From Pusillimonas caeni (GTDB lineage: Bacteria; Pseudomonadota; Gammaproteobacteria; Burkholderiales; Burkholderiaceae_B), in the NCBI RefSeq assembly GCF_003545815.1, contig NZ_PDUW01000005.1, positions 1-64,000 on the forward strand: DNA of 64,000 bases, given 5' to 3'. Both the position numbers and the translations under genes were made by a program. Shown piece after piece: positions 17,308-25,669 of this stretch (positions are counted from its first letter, which is position 1; every line of letters begins with the position of its first letter). The notes below the pieces were generated by a model. It ran no database searches. It worked only from the letters and a program-made list of their open reading frames with translations, and was not told where the DNA came from.

Positions 17308-18285
17308 TTATTTGGATGCGGACGTGCCTTTCACAATGTCCACGACATCTTCGAAAGACTTGAACTCCGCCGCCACGCGCTGCTTGAGCGCATCGCCGCG
17401 CACTATCTTGAGTTCTTCGCCGGTGCGCGAGAGATAATCACCGACGCCTTTCGAATGAGCGGCTTTCTCGATAGCGTCGGCGATGACGTCGATACGCTCG
17501 GCGGGCGTGCCTTTGGGCGCCCAATAGCGGCGGTTGATGCAAGAGGAAATCGGGTAGCCCAGCTCTTTCGCCGTGGGCAGGTCCGGCGCGATCGCCGAAC
17601 GCTCCGGGCTCATCATCGCCAAGGGCCGCAGATCGGCCTCGCCTCGCTTGATCCACAATGGAGACATCAACGCCATGTCCGTGAAGCCGCCTTTCAGCGA
17701 CACGAATCTTTTCGCCGTCGAGCCGACGGGGACGATGGACCACTGCGTCCCGAGTAGCTTCATCAGTTCGGCCGACGGAAAATGCGTCACGCCTCCGATC
17801 TCGTCAGCCTGCTTCAGGCCCCTGCCCTCTTTCTTGACGGCGGCGACGAAACCCTCGAAGTCCTGGATCGGAGATTTTTTCGGCACGGCCATGAACATGC
17901 AGGCTTCGCTCACCTGGATCACCGGCTCGAAGTCATCGACGGAGTAGTCGACCCGGCCCATCGCCATCGAGCTGAACATCTCCTGGTGTATCTGCAGGAT
18001 GGTGTATCCGTCGGGGTCGGCCTTCAACACCTGGCGGGTTCCGACCGCGCCACTCGCCCCCTCGGCGTTGGTGATGACCAGGGGAACGGGCAGGAGCTTG
18101 TCGGTTTCGATGACGTTCTGAATGGCACGCGCCAAGCCGTCGGAGCCGCCGCCGGCACTGAAAGGAACGACCAGATGGACGGGCTTGCCCGGAAACGCGT
18201 CTTGCGCGATCGCATGCTGCGCCGCGGCCATCTGGGTGAGCCCCAGCACGGCGGCGGCAAGGCTCGAGGTTACAGCTTTCTTCAT
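17308..18285 (-). CDS. tctC: tripartite tricarboxylate transporter substrate-binding protein TctC (Bug family)
   Basis: A 325-residue periplasmic binding protein with a Sec signal peptide (MKKAVTSSLAAAVLGLTQMAAA) and the Bug-family opening FPGKPVHLVVPFSAGGGSD. The frame stays open 92 codons further upstream, but ATG 18285 has a well-placed AGGAGG and begins the signal peptide, so it is the start. First gene of the tctCBA-enolase-porin-dehydrogenase operon. It binds a carboxylate; the Bug fold does not reveal which. Confidence 0.92.
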   Translation of the reverse strand: MKKAVTSSLAAAVLGLTQMAAAQHAIAQDAFPGKPVHLVVPFSAGGGSDGLARAIQNVIETDKLLPVPLVITNAEGASGAVGTRQVLKADPDGYTILQIHQEMFSSMAMGRVDYSVDDFEPVIQVSEACMFMAVPKKSPIQDFEGFVAAVKKEGRGLKQADEIGGVTHFPSAELMKLLGTQWSIVPVGSTAKRFVSLKGGFTDMALMSPLWIKRGEADLRPLAMMSPERSAIAPDLPTAKELGYPISSCINRRYWAPKGTPAERIDVIADAIEKAAHSKGVGDYLSRTGEELKIVRGDALKQRVAAEFKSFEDVVDIVKGTSASK

Positions 18286-18524
18286 AATGCCTCCTTGTAA
18301 AGCGCCCAGTCCTTCCACCTCGTGGTGTTCGCCTGGCCGGCATCTGATTCCATTGTCCAGCGCCGCCTTCATGGCCGGCCTTCCCGCTTGGGAAGGAAAG
18401 GCTCGTCGGCGATGAAGCGCCGGCGGCCATGGACAAGGTTTGTCTCGGATGTAGAAATTTTTCTCGGATCCCCTGAACGCTGCGTCGCCTTGCCGGCGGC
18501 CGCATCCTTTTTTCAGGTTGAATC

Positions 18525-18556
18525 TATTGTGTGGTGAACATCGATATAAGACAATA
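18525..18556. promoter_or_regulatory. candidate LysR-type binding region, tctC/lysR divergent promoter
   Basis: TATTGT (18525-18530) and ACAATA (18551-18556) form an inverted repeat with a 20-bp spacer in an AT-rich stretch 30 bp before the LysR start. The rest of the 300-bp gap (18286-18585) holds the tctC ribosome site and no other clear element. A LysR regulator controlling the divergent operon from here is the usual arrangement, but the exact site is a guess. Confidence 0.35.
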
Positions 18557-18585
18557 AACATGAACTAATAAACAACATTAGCCAA

Positions 18586-19518
18586 ATGAATGTTAATGAT
18601 CTCGACCTGAACCTATTGCGGCTCTTCAATGCGATATACACGCGCAACAAAGTCAGCCTCGCGGCGGACAGCCTGGGAATCAGCCAGCCCGCGGCCAGCC
18701 AGGGGCTGGCTCGCCTGCGGGTTCTGGTCGGCGATCCACTGTTCGTGCGCGCGCCGGGCGGGGTGCGGCCCACGCAACGCGCCGAAAGGCTTGCGGCGGC
18801 GGTGCGCAACGCACTCGACATACTCGACCTCGCGCTTGCCGATACGGACGCCTTCGATCCGGCCCAGTCGCAACGCGTGTTCCGGATTCAGATGATGAGC
18901 GACATGGGCGAAGACCGGTTTCTTCCCGGCCTGCTGGCCGAGATAGAGCGCCAGGCGCCAAGAATCGGATTGAAGTCCATATCGCTCGAAACGATTGAAC
19001 TGGCTCAGGCCATGGACAACGCGCAAGTGGACTTCGCCTTCGGCTATTTTCCCCGCCTCAACGGTACCCGGCGCGTGCCGCTGTTCAACGACCGCTACGT
19101 CGTCCTGCTGCGCAAGCGCCATCCCCTGTTGTCGCGCGCCAAAGACCACCGCGTACCCGCGGCGCTGCTGCAGCAAGTGGAATTCGTGGCGGTCGAAACC
19201 CATCTCGATACGCTGCGCATGCTCAAGCTGCTCGGCCTGGAGCAGCGTTTGCGCCTGGTGTCGCAGCACTTCATGACGCTGCCGTCCATTATCCGCGCGA
19301 CCAATCTATGCGCCGTCGTGCCTCACACCACCGTGGGCGAGTTCAATCGCCACGGCGAATTCGCGTATATCGAGCCGCTGGATCTCCCCCTGCGCAATTT
19401 CACGGTGTCGCTGTACTGGAGCCGGCGGTTCGAACAAGATGCCGGCATCATCTGGTTCCGCGATCTGGCAAGCCAGCTGTTTGCGCGCTCGCCTTATGGC
19501 GGCAAAGACGGTCAATGA
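18586..19518 (+). CDS. LysR-family regulator of the tct operon
   Basis: A 310-residue regulator. The winged HTH is at about residues 6-65 (NKVSLAADSLGISQPAASQGLARLR) with the NodD/PcpR-like opening VNDLDLNLLRLFNAIY. The effector-binding domain follows from about residue 95. It is transcribed away from tctC and probably senses the transported acid or an intermediate. A strong terminator follows at 19612. Confidence 0.9.
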   Translation: MNVNDLDLNLLRLFNAIYTRNKVSLAADSLGISQPAASQGLARLRVLVGDPLFVRAPGGVRPTQRAERLAAAVRNALDILDLALADTDAFDPAQSQRVFRIQMMSDMGEDRFLPGLLAEIERQAPRIGLKSISLETIELAQAMDNAQVDFAFGYFPRLNGTRRVPLFNDRYVVLLRKRHPLLSRAKDHRVPAALLQQVEFVAVETHLDTLRMLKLLGLEQRLRLVSQHFMTLPSIIRATNLCAVVPHTTVGEFNRHGEFAYIEPLDLPLRNFTVSLYWSRRFEQDAGIIWFRDLASQLFARSPYGGKDGQ

Positions 19519-19611
19519 GCCGGCTTGGCCAGCCAACGGCGGCGCGGCGATCGAAGTGGATTGACTGGTTGCAAAGTGGTATTGGAGTAGTGCCGCTCCA
19601 CCATAGACCTC

Positions 19612-19650
19612 AAAAAAGCCTGATCGCTCATCGAGCACCGGGCTTTTTTT
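19612..19650. terminator. intrinsic terminator between lysR and vapC
   Basis: AAAAAAGCC (19612-19620) pairs with GGCTTTTTT (19641-19649), and the loop holds an inner GCTC/GAGC stem. The A-run and T-run make it work in both directions, serving the convergent LysR and vapC genes. Confidence 0.8.
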
Positions 19651-19656
19651 CATTTT

Positions 19657-20058
19657 TCAGATAAGCCAGTTTTCCACTGCCAGGCCGCGAATTCGCTCGA
19701 ACTCTCTGACATTGCCCGTCACGAGTGTCATGCCAAGCGCGTAGGCGTGGGCGCCGATCAACAGATCGTTGGCGCCGATGGGCTCTCCAGCTGTTTCAAG
19801 TTCGGCGCGAATGCCGCCATATTTAGTATCGGTCGGGATGTCCAGAGGCAGAACGGGAATCGTCTCCAAAAGACTTTCAACCCGGGCCAGGAGTTTGGCG
19901 GAGCCCTTCTTCGCGCAGCCATAGCGCAACTCGGCCGCGACGATGATGCTGGTGCAGATTTCTTGGTGGCCGACGCGCTCGATGTGATGAGCAGCAGGGC
20001 CGTCCGGGTCGCGCAGAAGCGCACTGATGATGTTGGTGTCCAGCAGATAGCCGCTCAC
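19657..20058 (-). CDS. vapC: type II toxin VapC, PIN-domain ribonuclease
   Basis: A 133-residue PIN-domain protein. The acidic active-site residues are visible in LLDTNIIS (D7), AAELRYG (E43) and the downstream ANDLLIGAHA (Asp). It resembles the VapC/FitB class that cleaves RNA, often initiator tRNA. Its start overlaps the antitoxin stop by four bases, the standard coupling of vapBC. Next to a terminator and regulatory DNA, it may be a stability or stress module acquired by transfer. Confidence 0.92.
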   Translation of the reverse strand: MSGYLLDTNIISALLRDPDGPAAHHIERVGHQEICTSIIVAAELRYGCAKKGSAKLLARVESLLETIPVLPLDIPTDTKYGGIRAELETAGEPIGANDLLIGAHAYALGMTLVTGNVREFERIRGLAVENWLI

Positions 20059-20327
20059 AGGAGGTCTTCCGGCGCAGTCGGTGTGTCGGAGATGTCGGGG
20101 AATTGGTCTTCAGGAGCAAGCGGCTCGTCTTTTCTCCATTGGACCAAAAGCTCGACGATGTTCCTTGGTCCGGTCACAGGCTCGATGATGAGCTTCGTGC
20201 CTTCTCGCCGTATCAACACGCGATCGCCCGGCAGTTCAAATTCTGCCGGAATCCGCACAGCCTGGCTGCGGTTGTTCCGAAAGAGCTTGGCTTCCCGCGG
20301 TCTGGAATTAGTGGTCGTGGCGGTCAT
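20055..20327 (-). CDS. vapB: antitoxin VapB, AbrB/SpoVT (swapped-hairpin) DNA-binding fold
   Basis: A 90-residue antitoxin. Residues about 12-55 form the AbrB-type domain (AKLFRNNRSQAVRIPAEFELPGDRV), and the acidic C-terminus probably wraps the toxin. ATG 20327 is chosen because an AGGAG ribosome site lies just before it; an in-frame upstream extension of 44 codons looks non-coding. It should repress its own promoter. Confidence 0.88.
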   Translation of the reverse strand: MTATTTNSRPREAKLFRNNRSQAVRIPAEFELPGDRVLIRREGTKLIIEPVTGPRNIVELLVQWRKDEPLAPEDQFPDISDTPTAPEDLL

Positions 20328-20344
20328 GTTCTCGCTCCTGGAAT

Positions 20345-20366
20345 GCATATGCCACATTGTATATGC
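20345..20366 (-). promoter_or_regulatory. inverted repeat in the vapBC promoter, candidate operator
   Basis: GCATAT (20345-20350) and ATATGC (20361-20366) form an inverted repeat with a 10-bp spacer. On the coding strand the same bases read as two GGCATAT copies 14 bp apart. It lies 18-39 bp before the antitoxin start, where VapB usually binds. Confidence 0.55.
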
Positions 20367-20574
20367 CAAAACATGAGAACAAAAGTAAGGCAGGACAGTT
20401 TTTGCCGTCGGATGTATTGCATTCTCGATCGAGCGCCTGGCGCAGGCCTCATACATCAAATAATTTGAGGTAAAACCGAAAAATAACTTGTTTGAACTTC
20501 ATGCACGCGCTTCCTATACTGGACTGAACACCAGCGGCTTCTTTCCGGCCGCAATTCAAGACCAGCGAGGAGCC

Positions 20575-21576
20575 ATGATGACTGTAGCGGCAGCGACAAA
20601 CTCGATCGGCGAACGCCATGAAAATCGGAAAACGGCCATCGCAGTCAGGGTGGCCGATGTGCAGAAGATCGCCGAGGACATCTACAGCTACGAGCTGGCG
20701 GCCGACGGCCTGCCCGCGTTCACCGCGGGTTCGCATATAGACCTCTATTTACCGAACGGGCTGATACGGCAGTATTCCCTGTGCAACGATCCCGCCGAAC
20801 GGCATCGCTATGTGATCGCCGTGCAACGGGAACAGGAGGGGCGCGGCGGGTCCATCTACATCCATGAAAACCTGCATGCGGGCTGTGAACTGAGCATTTC
20901 CGCCCCGCGCAACCACTTCCCTCTGGAAAGGTCGGCCCGACGCTTCACATTCATCGCCGGCGGCATAGGCGTGACGCCGCTGGCGGCCATGGTCAAGACC
21001 TGCTTGCGGGAGCAGGCTGATTTTCATCTCCATTATTGTGTCCGTTCGCGCGCGCGCGCGGCGTTCATGGAAACCCTCCTGCCTCTTGCCGCGAAGGGCC
21101 GGGTCTCCCTGTACTTCGACGATGAAGGCGGCCGCCCCGACTGGGCCGAAATATTGAAGCATCCCGGTGAAGGCGAGCATGTGTATTACTGCGGCCCTTC
21201 GGGCTTTCTGGACATCGTCGGCGCGGCATCGGCTCATTGGCCGGCGGGCCACGTCCATTTCGAACGGTTCAGCGCGGGCAGTCCTTCAAGCACAGAGGCG
21301 CCCGGCGAAGCGGACGAGCCCTTCGACGTCCGGCTGGCGCAGAGCGGCGAAACCTATACCGTGGGCGCGGATGAAACGATTGTCGAGGTGCTCGAGCGCA
21401 ACGGCGTGCACGTCGACGTATCCTGTGAGGAAGGCTATTGCGGCACCTGCATGACTCGTTATGTGGGCGGGGTGCCCGAGCACCGGGATTCCGTCCTGGA
21501 CGACGCAAACCGGAAAAACTACGTGATGGTATGTTGCGCCCGCGCCAAGCAAGGCCCTCTGGTCCTGGACATCTGA
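20575..21576 (+). CDS. oxygenase reductase, VanB/phthalate dioxygenase reductase family
   Basis: About 333 residues. Order of domains: FMN-binding ferredoxin-reductase barrel with RQYSLCNDP, NAD-binding domain with FIAGGIGVTPLAAMV and the YYCGP segment, then a C-terminal plant-type [2Fe-2S] domain with Cys in CEEGYCGTC and the distal VCCARAKQG. It passes electrons from NADH to a Rieske oxygenase, almost certainly the one at 25670-26779. Two ATG codons (20575, 20578) follow GAGGAG; the second is better spaced, and an in-frame start at 20488 has no ribosome site. It is transcribed opposite to the oxygenase operon. Confidence 0.9.
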   Translation: MMTVAAATNSIGERHENRKTAIAVRVADVQKIAEDIYSYELAADGLPAFTAGSHIDLYLPNGLIRQYSLCNDPAERHRYVIAVQREQEGRGGSIYIHENLHAGCELSISAPRNHFPLERSARRFTFIAGGIGVTPLAAMVKTCLREQADFHLHYCVRSRARAAFMETLLPLAAKGRVSLYFDDEGGRPDWAEILKHPGEGEHVYYCGPSGFLDIVGAASAHWPAGHVHFERFSAGSPSSTEAPGEADEPFDVRLAQSGETYTVGADETIVEVLERNGVHVDVSCEEGYCGTCMTRYVGGVPEHRDSVLDDANRKNYVMVCCARAKQGPLVLDI

Positions 21577-21593
21577 ACGCCGCCGCATCCGAG

Positions 21594-21615
21594 CGGGGTC
21601 TTCACGAAGACCCCG
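21594..21615. terminator. hairpin after the reductase gene
   Basis: GGGGTCTTC pairs with GAAGACCCC across 21595-21614 with a very short loop, 18 bp after the reductase stop. Only a weak T content follows, so it is a probable rather than certain terminator. Confidence 0.55.
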
Positions 21616-21642
21616 ATTAAGCAACCCATGCAAGTACGACTG

Positions 21643-21675
21643 CCCGAAAGCCGGACGGCGCGTCCGGCTTTCGGG
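21643..21675. terminator. 15-bp perfect hairpin between convergent genes
   Basis: CCCGAAAGCCGGACG (21643-21657) is perfectly complementary to 21661-21675 around a GCG loop. It separates the convergent reductase and symporter genes and is likely a bidirectional transcription or mRNA-end signal. Confidence 0.65.
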
Positions 21676-21703
21676 GCAAAGCCGATGCAGCGCGGTCAAG
21701 CCT

Positions 21704-23206
21704 TCACTCGGCGTGAGCCATGTACTCTTGCGGCACGCTGACCCGGCTCGTCGCCAGGCACACCACGATCATCAGCACAAAACCCACGATCGAGCTTATG
21801 CCCAGCGCGACGAAGACGTTCTCCTGTATCCCCGTCACTGTAAGAACAATGTAGCACCCCGCCCCGCCGATGGTCGAAGCCAGGGCCCCCAGGCGATTCG
21901 CCTTCTGCCAGACGTATCCCAGCGCGATGGGGGCGATGACGCCGCTGATGATCGCCGATATGCCAAATTGCGTCAGCAGCGCCAAAGAGTCCGGCCGCTT
22001 GAACGACATGATCATCGACACCACGCCGACCACGATGAGACCCGCCCTGGACACCACGAGTGTGCTTTTTTCGATCTTGTCGCTGTCCGCGTTGGCGTCA
22101 CGATAGATCAAGGGCGCGATCAAAGGCTTGTAGATGTCGTTTCCAATGATGGCGGACATGCCCAGATAAAGGCTGTTGGTGGTCGAAAGAATGGCCGACA
22201 GCAGCCCTCCTATCATCAGCGCAACCACAATGGTGGGGAACGCGTGCTCAATATAGACGGGGATGGCGCTGTCCGCCGAGGCCAGGTTGGGCATGATCAC
22301 CCGGGCGGCCATGCCCGCAAACACGGCAAAACAGGACAACAGGAACAAGGTGATGCCCGAAGACAAGATGAACGGCCTCAGGTCTTCTTCCTTTTCTATT
22401 GAAAGGACTTTGTTCATCAGGTGCGGCAACAGCCCGAAGGTAAACAACAGCCAGCTGATGGAGATGATGGCCAGCCAGCTGTAGAAGGGACCGGATTGCG
22501 CCACCGGCGCCGTCAGATTCGGATCGATCGCATGCAGCTGTGCGCCGAGCTCGCCCAGAAAATTCCATCCGCCGCCGATGGTCCAGGCGAGGGAAACAAA
22601 TATGGCCAGTCCGGCCACGCACATAAAGACACCCTGGATGCCGTCCCCGATATACTGCGCATAGGCGCCGCCTACGAACAGATAGGCGACTGTCACGGCC
22701 ACGCCCAGTATGACACCCCAGGCATACGGCAGGCCCATGATCGCTTCGAACGTGGTGGCCAGGCCCACGTTCTGGCCGACGACATAATAGATATTGAACA
22801 GCGCCAGCAGCCCCACCAGCACCTGTATCGACACACTGCCATACCGGATCTTGAGCCAGTGAGGCAGCGTCAGGGCGCCTTCCTGTTTCTGGCCGTCGCG
22901 CCAGAACTTGCGCGCGAACAGCACCAGGCCGCTCCATGTCAGGACAAAACAGCCGAACGTCCACCACAAGGTGGGCGCGCCATAGGTATAGGCCCAGCCG
23001 GGGACACCGAGAAACAGATTGGCGCTCGCATAGGTTGCGCCGAAGCTGATGCCGATGATCCACGGGTTGACCTGCCCGCGCGCAATGGAATAGCCGCGCA
23101 TGGATCTGCTGTGCTTGGCCCCGAGCTTTCCCACCCATAGTATGACCACTAGGTACAACAGCAGAAAGGCTGTGATAGACCATATGAGAAAGGTTTTATC
23201 AGCCAT
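21704..23206 (-). CDS. sodium:solute symporter family protein (SSS)
   Basis: About 500 residues with roughly thirteen membrane helices. The family signature GISFGATYASANLFLGVPGWAY near residue 55 is clear. The start is ATG 23206 (MADKTFLIW) because a GGAGG lies five bases before it. It takes up an organic solute with Na+; the pantothenate/proline-like branch is broad and does not fix the substrate. It sits in the Rieske-oxygenase cluster, so it may import the oxygenase substrate. The 44-residue membrane protein encoded upstream may be its partner. Confidence 0.9.
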   Translation of the reverse strand: MADKTFLIWSITAFLLLYLVVILWVGKLGAKHSRSMRGYSIARGQVNPWIIGISFGATYASANLFLGVPGWAYTYGAPTLWWTFGCFVLTWSGLVLFARKFWRDGQKQEGALTLPHWLKIRYGSVSIQVLVGLLALFNIYYVVGQNVGLATTFEAIMGLPYAWGVILGVAVTVAYLFVGGAYAQYIGDGIQGVFMCVAGLAIFVSLAWTIGGGWNFLGELGAQLHAIDPNLTAPVAQSGPFYSWLAIISISWLLFTFGLLPHLMNKVLSIEKEEDLRPFILSSGITLFLLSCFAVFAGMAARVIMPNLASADSAIPVYIEHAFPTIVVALMIGGLLSAILSTTNSLYLGMSAIIGNDIYKPLIAPLIYRDANADSDKIEKSTLVVSRAGLIVVGVVSMIMSFKRPDSLALLTQFGISAIISGVIAPIALGYVWQKANRLGALASTIGGAGCYIVLTVTGIQENVFVALGISSIVGFVLMIVVCLATSRVSVPQEYMAHAE

Positions 23207-23408
23207 AGTCGCCTCCAAATATTATGTAAGTACTTCATCTCTCTGCGTTAGTAGCTACCCATAAAAACAAACCAATAACCCGCGCGCACATCTTCCCGGA
23301 CGCCTTGAGAAAAGCGCCTTCTTTCAATGTCTTGCTGAACTTTCTAAGTTGGCCGCCCAGGCGGCGTTACAGCCGCCCTGAGCGGCGCCGATACGGCTCG
23401 TCGAACGC

Positions 23409-23543
23409 TTAATGCGGATGTGCGATATAGCGCGACCGGTGTGCCTTGCTCAACCCCGCGCTCGATCGCGGATACATATGGTTCCAGATGGCGACCACGA
23501 TTCCGCCACAGACGACGATGCCTATCCAATACAGACTGAACAT
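23409..23543 (-). CDS. 44-residue single-helix membrane protein upstream of the symporter
   Basis: The frame runs from ATG 23543 to TAA 23409-23411 and encodes MFSLYWIGIVVCGGIVVAIW, a single hydrophobic helix, followed by a polar basic tail ending in AHPH. A strong ribosome site GGAGGAGG lies eight bases upstream. It precedes the SSS symporter by 202 bp on the same strand. Small membrane proteins are often encoded beside SSS transporters, so it may be an accessory subunit. I do not recognise a named family. Confidence 0.7.
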   Translation of the reverse strand: MFSLYWIGIVVCGGIVVAIWNHMYPRSSAGLSKAHRSRYIAHPH

Positions 23544-23653
23544 GAGTTTTACCTCCTCCTTTCAAATAAACCAGCTCGACCGCAACGACTGTTATTGTTG
23601 TAGAAAGCTTGAAACTCGATACATCACACTGCTTGCGACGGCCCGCTGCGTCT

Positions 23654-24421
23654 TCAACTTCTGGCGGCAGACTGTTTGACGCTCGCCCAATATTCCTGCA
23701 TTCGCCTCTTCAAGCCCGGCTCGGCCACCGTTCCGGCCAAGATGCCCATGTCCAGGTCGGCCTGCCGGGAGTCGCGCCTGAACAGGCGCGCCCGGGTTCC
23801 GGAGGGTATGCGCGTCAGCGATTCATATTGCCGGGTAATGGCTTCATCCAGTTCGTGGCCGTCCATCACCTGATGCACCAGTCCCAGATCCACAGCCTCC
23901 TGGGCAGTGATGCGCTGCTGCTCGACCACCGCCCGGTATGCGTGATCGCCGATCAAAGCCGCCAGGCGATTGGTGCCCAGCAGGATGCCGAAACGGATGC
24001 CGGGGAAACGAAAGGACGCGTCCGGCGCGGCAAGGCGCACCCGGCAGGCGGCCATGAGGTCGGCGCCCGCGCCCATGACGGGCCCATGCGCGTACACCAG
24101 CGTCTGACAGGGCGCATAATGGAGTTTCTGCAACAGCGTTTCCAGCCGCAGGAAACGATGGGCGAGGCTGGCGTCGGACTCGCCGTCCAACCCTCTTAGA
24201 TCGAACCCGCCACATAGCGTGGAGCCGTGGCCGCGCAGGACGATGAGCGCCACCCCGCTGTCTATGCTTTGCTGCAGGCTGGCCGACAGCGCCTCGACCA
24301 TCTCGACATTCAACGCATTGGCGAACCGTGCGCGGTTCAGGCAGATTTGCGCGACCGCGCCCGCATGGCTGAAAGCCGTTTCGACGAGCCCTCCGCCCGA
24401 GGCATCGGACAGGTCGTTCAC
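23654..24421 (-). CDS. crotonase-fold protein (enoyl-CoA hydratase/isomerase family), atypical active site
   Basis: A 255-residue crotonase-fold protein. The oxyanion-hole segments are present (GSTLCGGFDLRGL; GPVMGAGADLM). However, the two glutamates of true hydratases are replaced: GAGAD has Asp where Glu144 of the rat enzyme sits, and FPGIRFG has Gly in place of Glu164. It is therefore probably not a standard hydratase; isomerase, decarboxylase or hydrolase activity is possible. The start is GTG 24421 after GGAGG, overlapping the CaiB stop by four bases. The family is certain, the reaction is not. Confidence 0.85.
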   Translation of the reverse strand: MNDLSDASGGGLVETAFSHAGAVAQICLNRARFANALNVEMVEALSASLQQSIDSGVALIVLRGHGSTLCGGFDLRGLDGESDASLAHRFLRLETLLQKLHYAPCQTLVYAHGPVMGAGADLMAACRVRLAAPDASFRFPGIRFGILLGTNRLAALIGDHAYRAVVEQQRITAQEAVDLGLVHQVMDGHELDEAITRQYESLTRIPSGTRARLFRRDSRQADLDMGILAGTVAEPGLKRRMQEYWASVKQSAARS

Positions 24422-25599
24422 GATTGAGCCTCCGCCTTGCTGGTCCATTCGTTGAGGACGGCCTGGTTGTGCTCTCCCAAGCGAGGAGGAGTCCGTCGGA
24501 CCTTGAACGCGTAGCCGCTCATTCCTATCGGAAAGCGCGTGGTCCTGGTCGACACGCCATTGGGCAGCATCAGGTCCTCGACGATTCCCATATGCCGGAC
24601 ATGCGGGTCGGCCATCACATCCGCAAAGGAATTGATGGGGCTTGCCGGGACGCCGCGCCGATCGAACTCGGCCAGCCAGTATTCCGCCGTGCGTTCGACG
24701 AACTTCGATTGCAGGATTTCCGCCAGGCGCTCTTGATTCTTCGCCCGCGACAGCTGGTCGATGAAGTCCGGTTCGCTCGCGAGCTCGGGCTTGCCCACCG
24801 CCTCGCATACTTGCAGCCACAGCTTGTCGGTACCGGCGGCAATTACAAAGTAATCGTCGCTGGCCTTGAAAGCCTGGTACGGCGCATTGCGCGGATGCGC
24901 CGAGCCCAGGCGCCCCGCCGGAACGCCATTGCCGAAGAACTCGCTGGTCTGAAGCGCGGAAATCCCGATGAGGCTTCCCAGCATCGAGCAATCGATATGG
25001 CAGCCCTCGCCCGTTTCACGAGTGCGCAGCAGGGCCGCCGTCACGGTGTACGCGGCGTACAGCCCGGCGCAGAAGTCCCCTACCGGAACACCGCATTTGA
25101 CGGGGCCGCTGGCCGGCTCTCCCGTCACGCTCATCAGCCCGCTCATGGCCTGCACCGTGACGTCGAAAGCACCCCGTTCGGCGTAAGGGCCCGTCTGGCC
25201 GTAGCCGCTGATGGAGCACATGACGAGACGCGGATTCAACGCCTTCAGCGCCTCGTACCCCAACCCCAGGCGCTCCATGACGCCGGGGCGGTAGTTTTCG
25301 ACCAGGGCGTCGGCCGCCGCGCACAAGTCCTTCAAGGCCTCGACGTCCTTCGGGTCTTTGAGATTCAGCGCAACGCTGCGCTTGTTGCGATTGAGCGAAG
25401 CGAAGTTCTCGCTGTAGGTCTCGCCGTCCGCGCCGTCCGCAAGAGGCGGCCACGACCTCATCCCATCGCCTTGGCCCGGGCTTTCGATCTTTACCACGTC
25501 GGCGCCGAGATCCGCGAGCAACGAGCCGGCGAAAGGCCCGGCCGCGATCTGCCCGAGCTCCAGGACGCGAATCCCAGCAAGAGGGCCAGGAATGTTCAT
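24418..25599 (-). CDS. CaiB/BaiF-type acyl-CoA transferase
   Basis: A 393-residue family III CoA transferase. The opening GPLAGIRVLELGQIAAGPFAGSLLADLGADVVKIE, the NRNKRSVALNLK motif and the catalytic Asp in VGDFCAGLYAAY are diagnostic. It moves CoA from a donor thioester to a carboxylic acid without ATP. It lies between the crotonase-fold protein (four-base overlap) and the Rieske oxygenase, so it likely activates the acid released or prepared by the oxygenase. Confidence 0.93.
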   Translation of the reverse strand: MNIPGPLAGIRVLELGQIAAGPFAGSLLADLGADVVKIESPGQGDGMRSWPPLADGADGETYSENFASLNRNKRSVALNLKDPKDVEALKDLCAAADALVENYRPGVMERLGLGYEALKALNPRLVMCSISGYGQTGPYAERGAFDVTVQAMSGLMSVTGEPASGPVKCGVPVGDFCAGLYAAYTVTAALLRTRETGEGCHIDCSMLGSLIGISALQTSEFFGNGVPAGRLGSAHPRNAPYQAFKASDDYFVIAAGTDKLWLQVCEAVGKPELASEPDFIDQLSRAKNQERLAEILQSKFVERTAEYWLAEFDRRGVPASPINSFADVMADPHVRHMGIVEDLMLPNGVSTRTTRFPIGMSGYAFKVRRTPPRLGEHNQAVLNEWTSKAEAQS

Positions 25600-25669
25600 G
25601 CTGATACCTCATGCACTGATGGTTGGCGGCAGCCGCAGCGAGTTGCCTGGTGGCTGCACGGGGAAGCAG

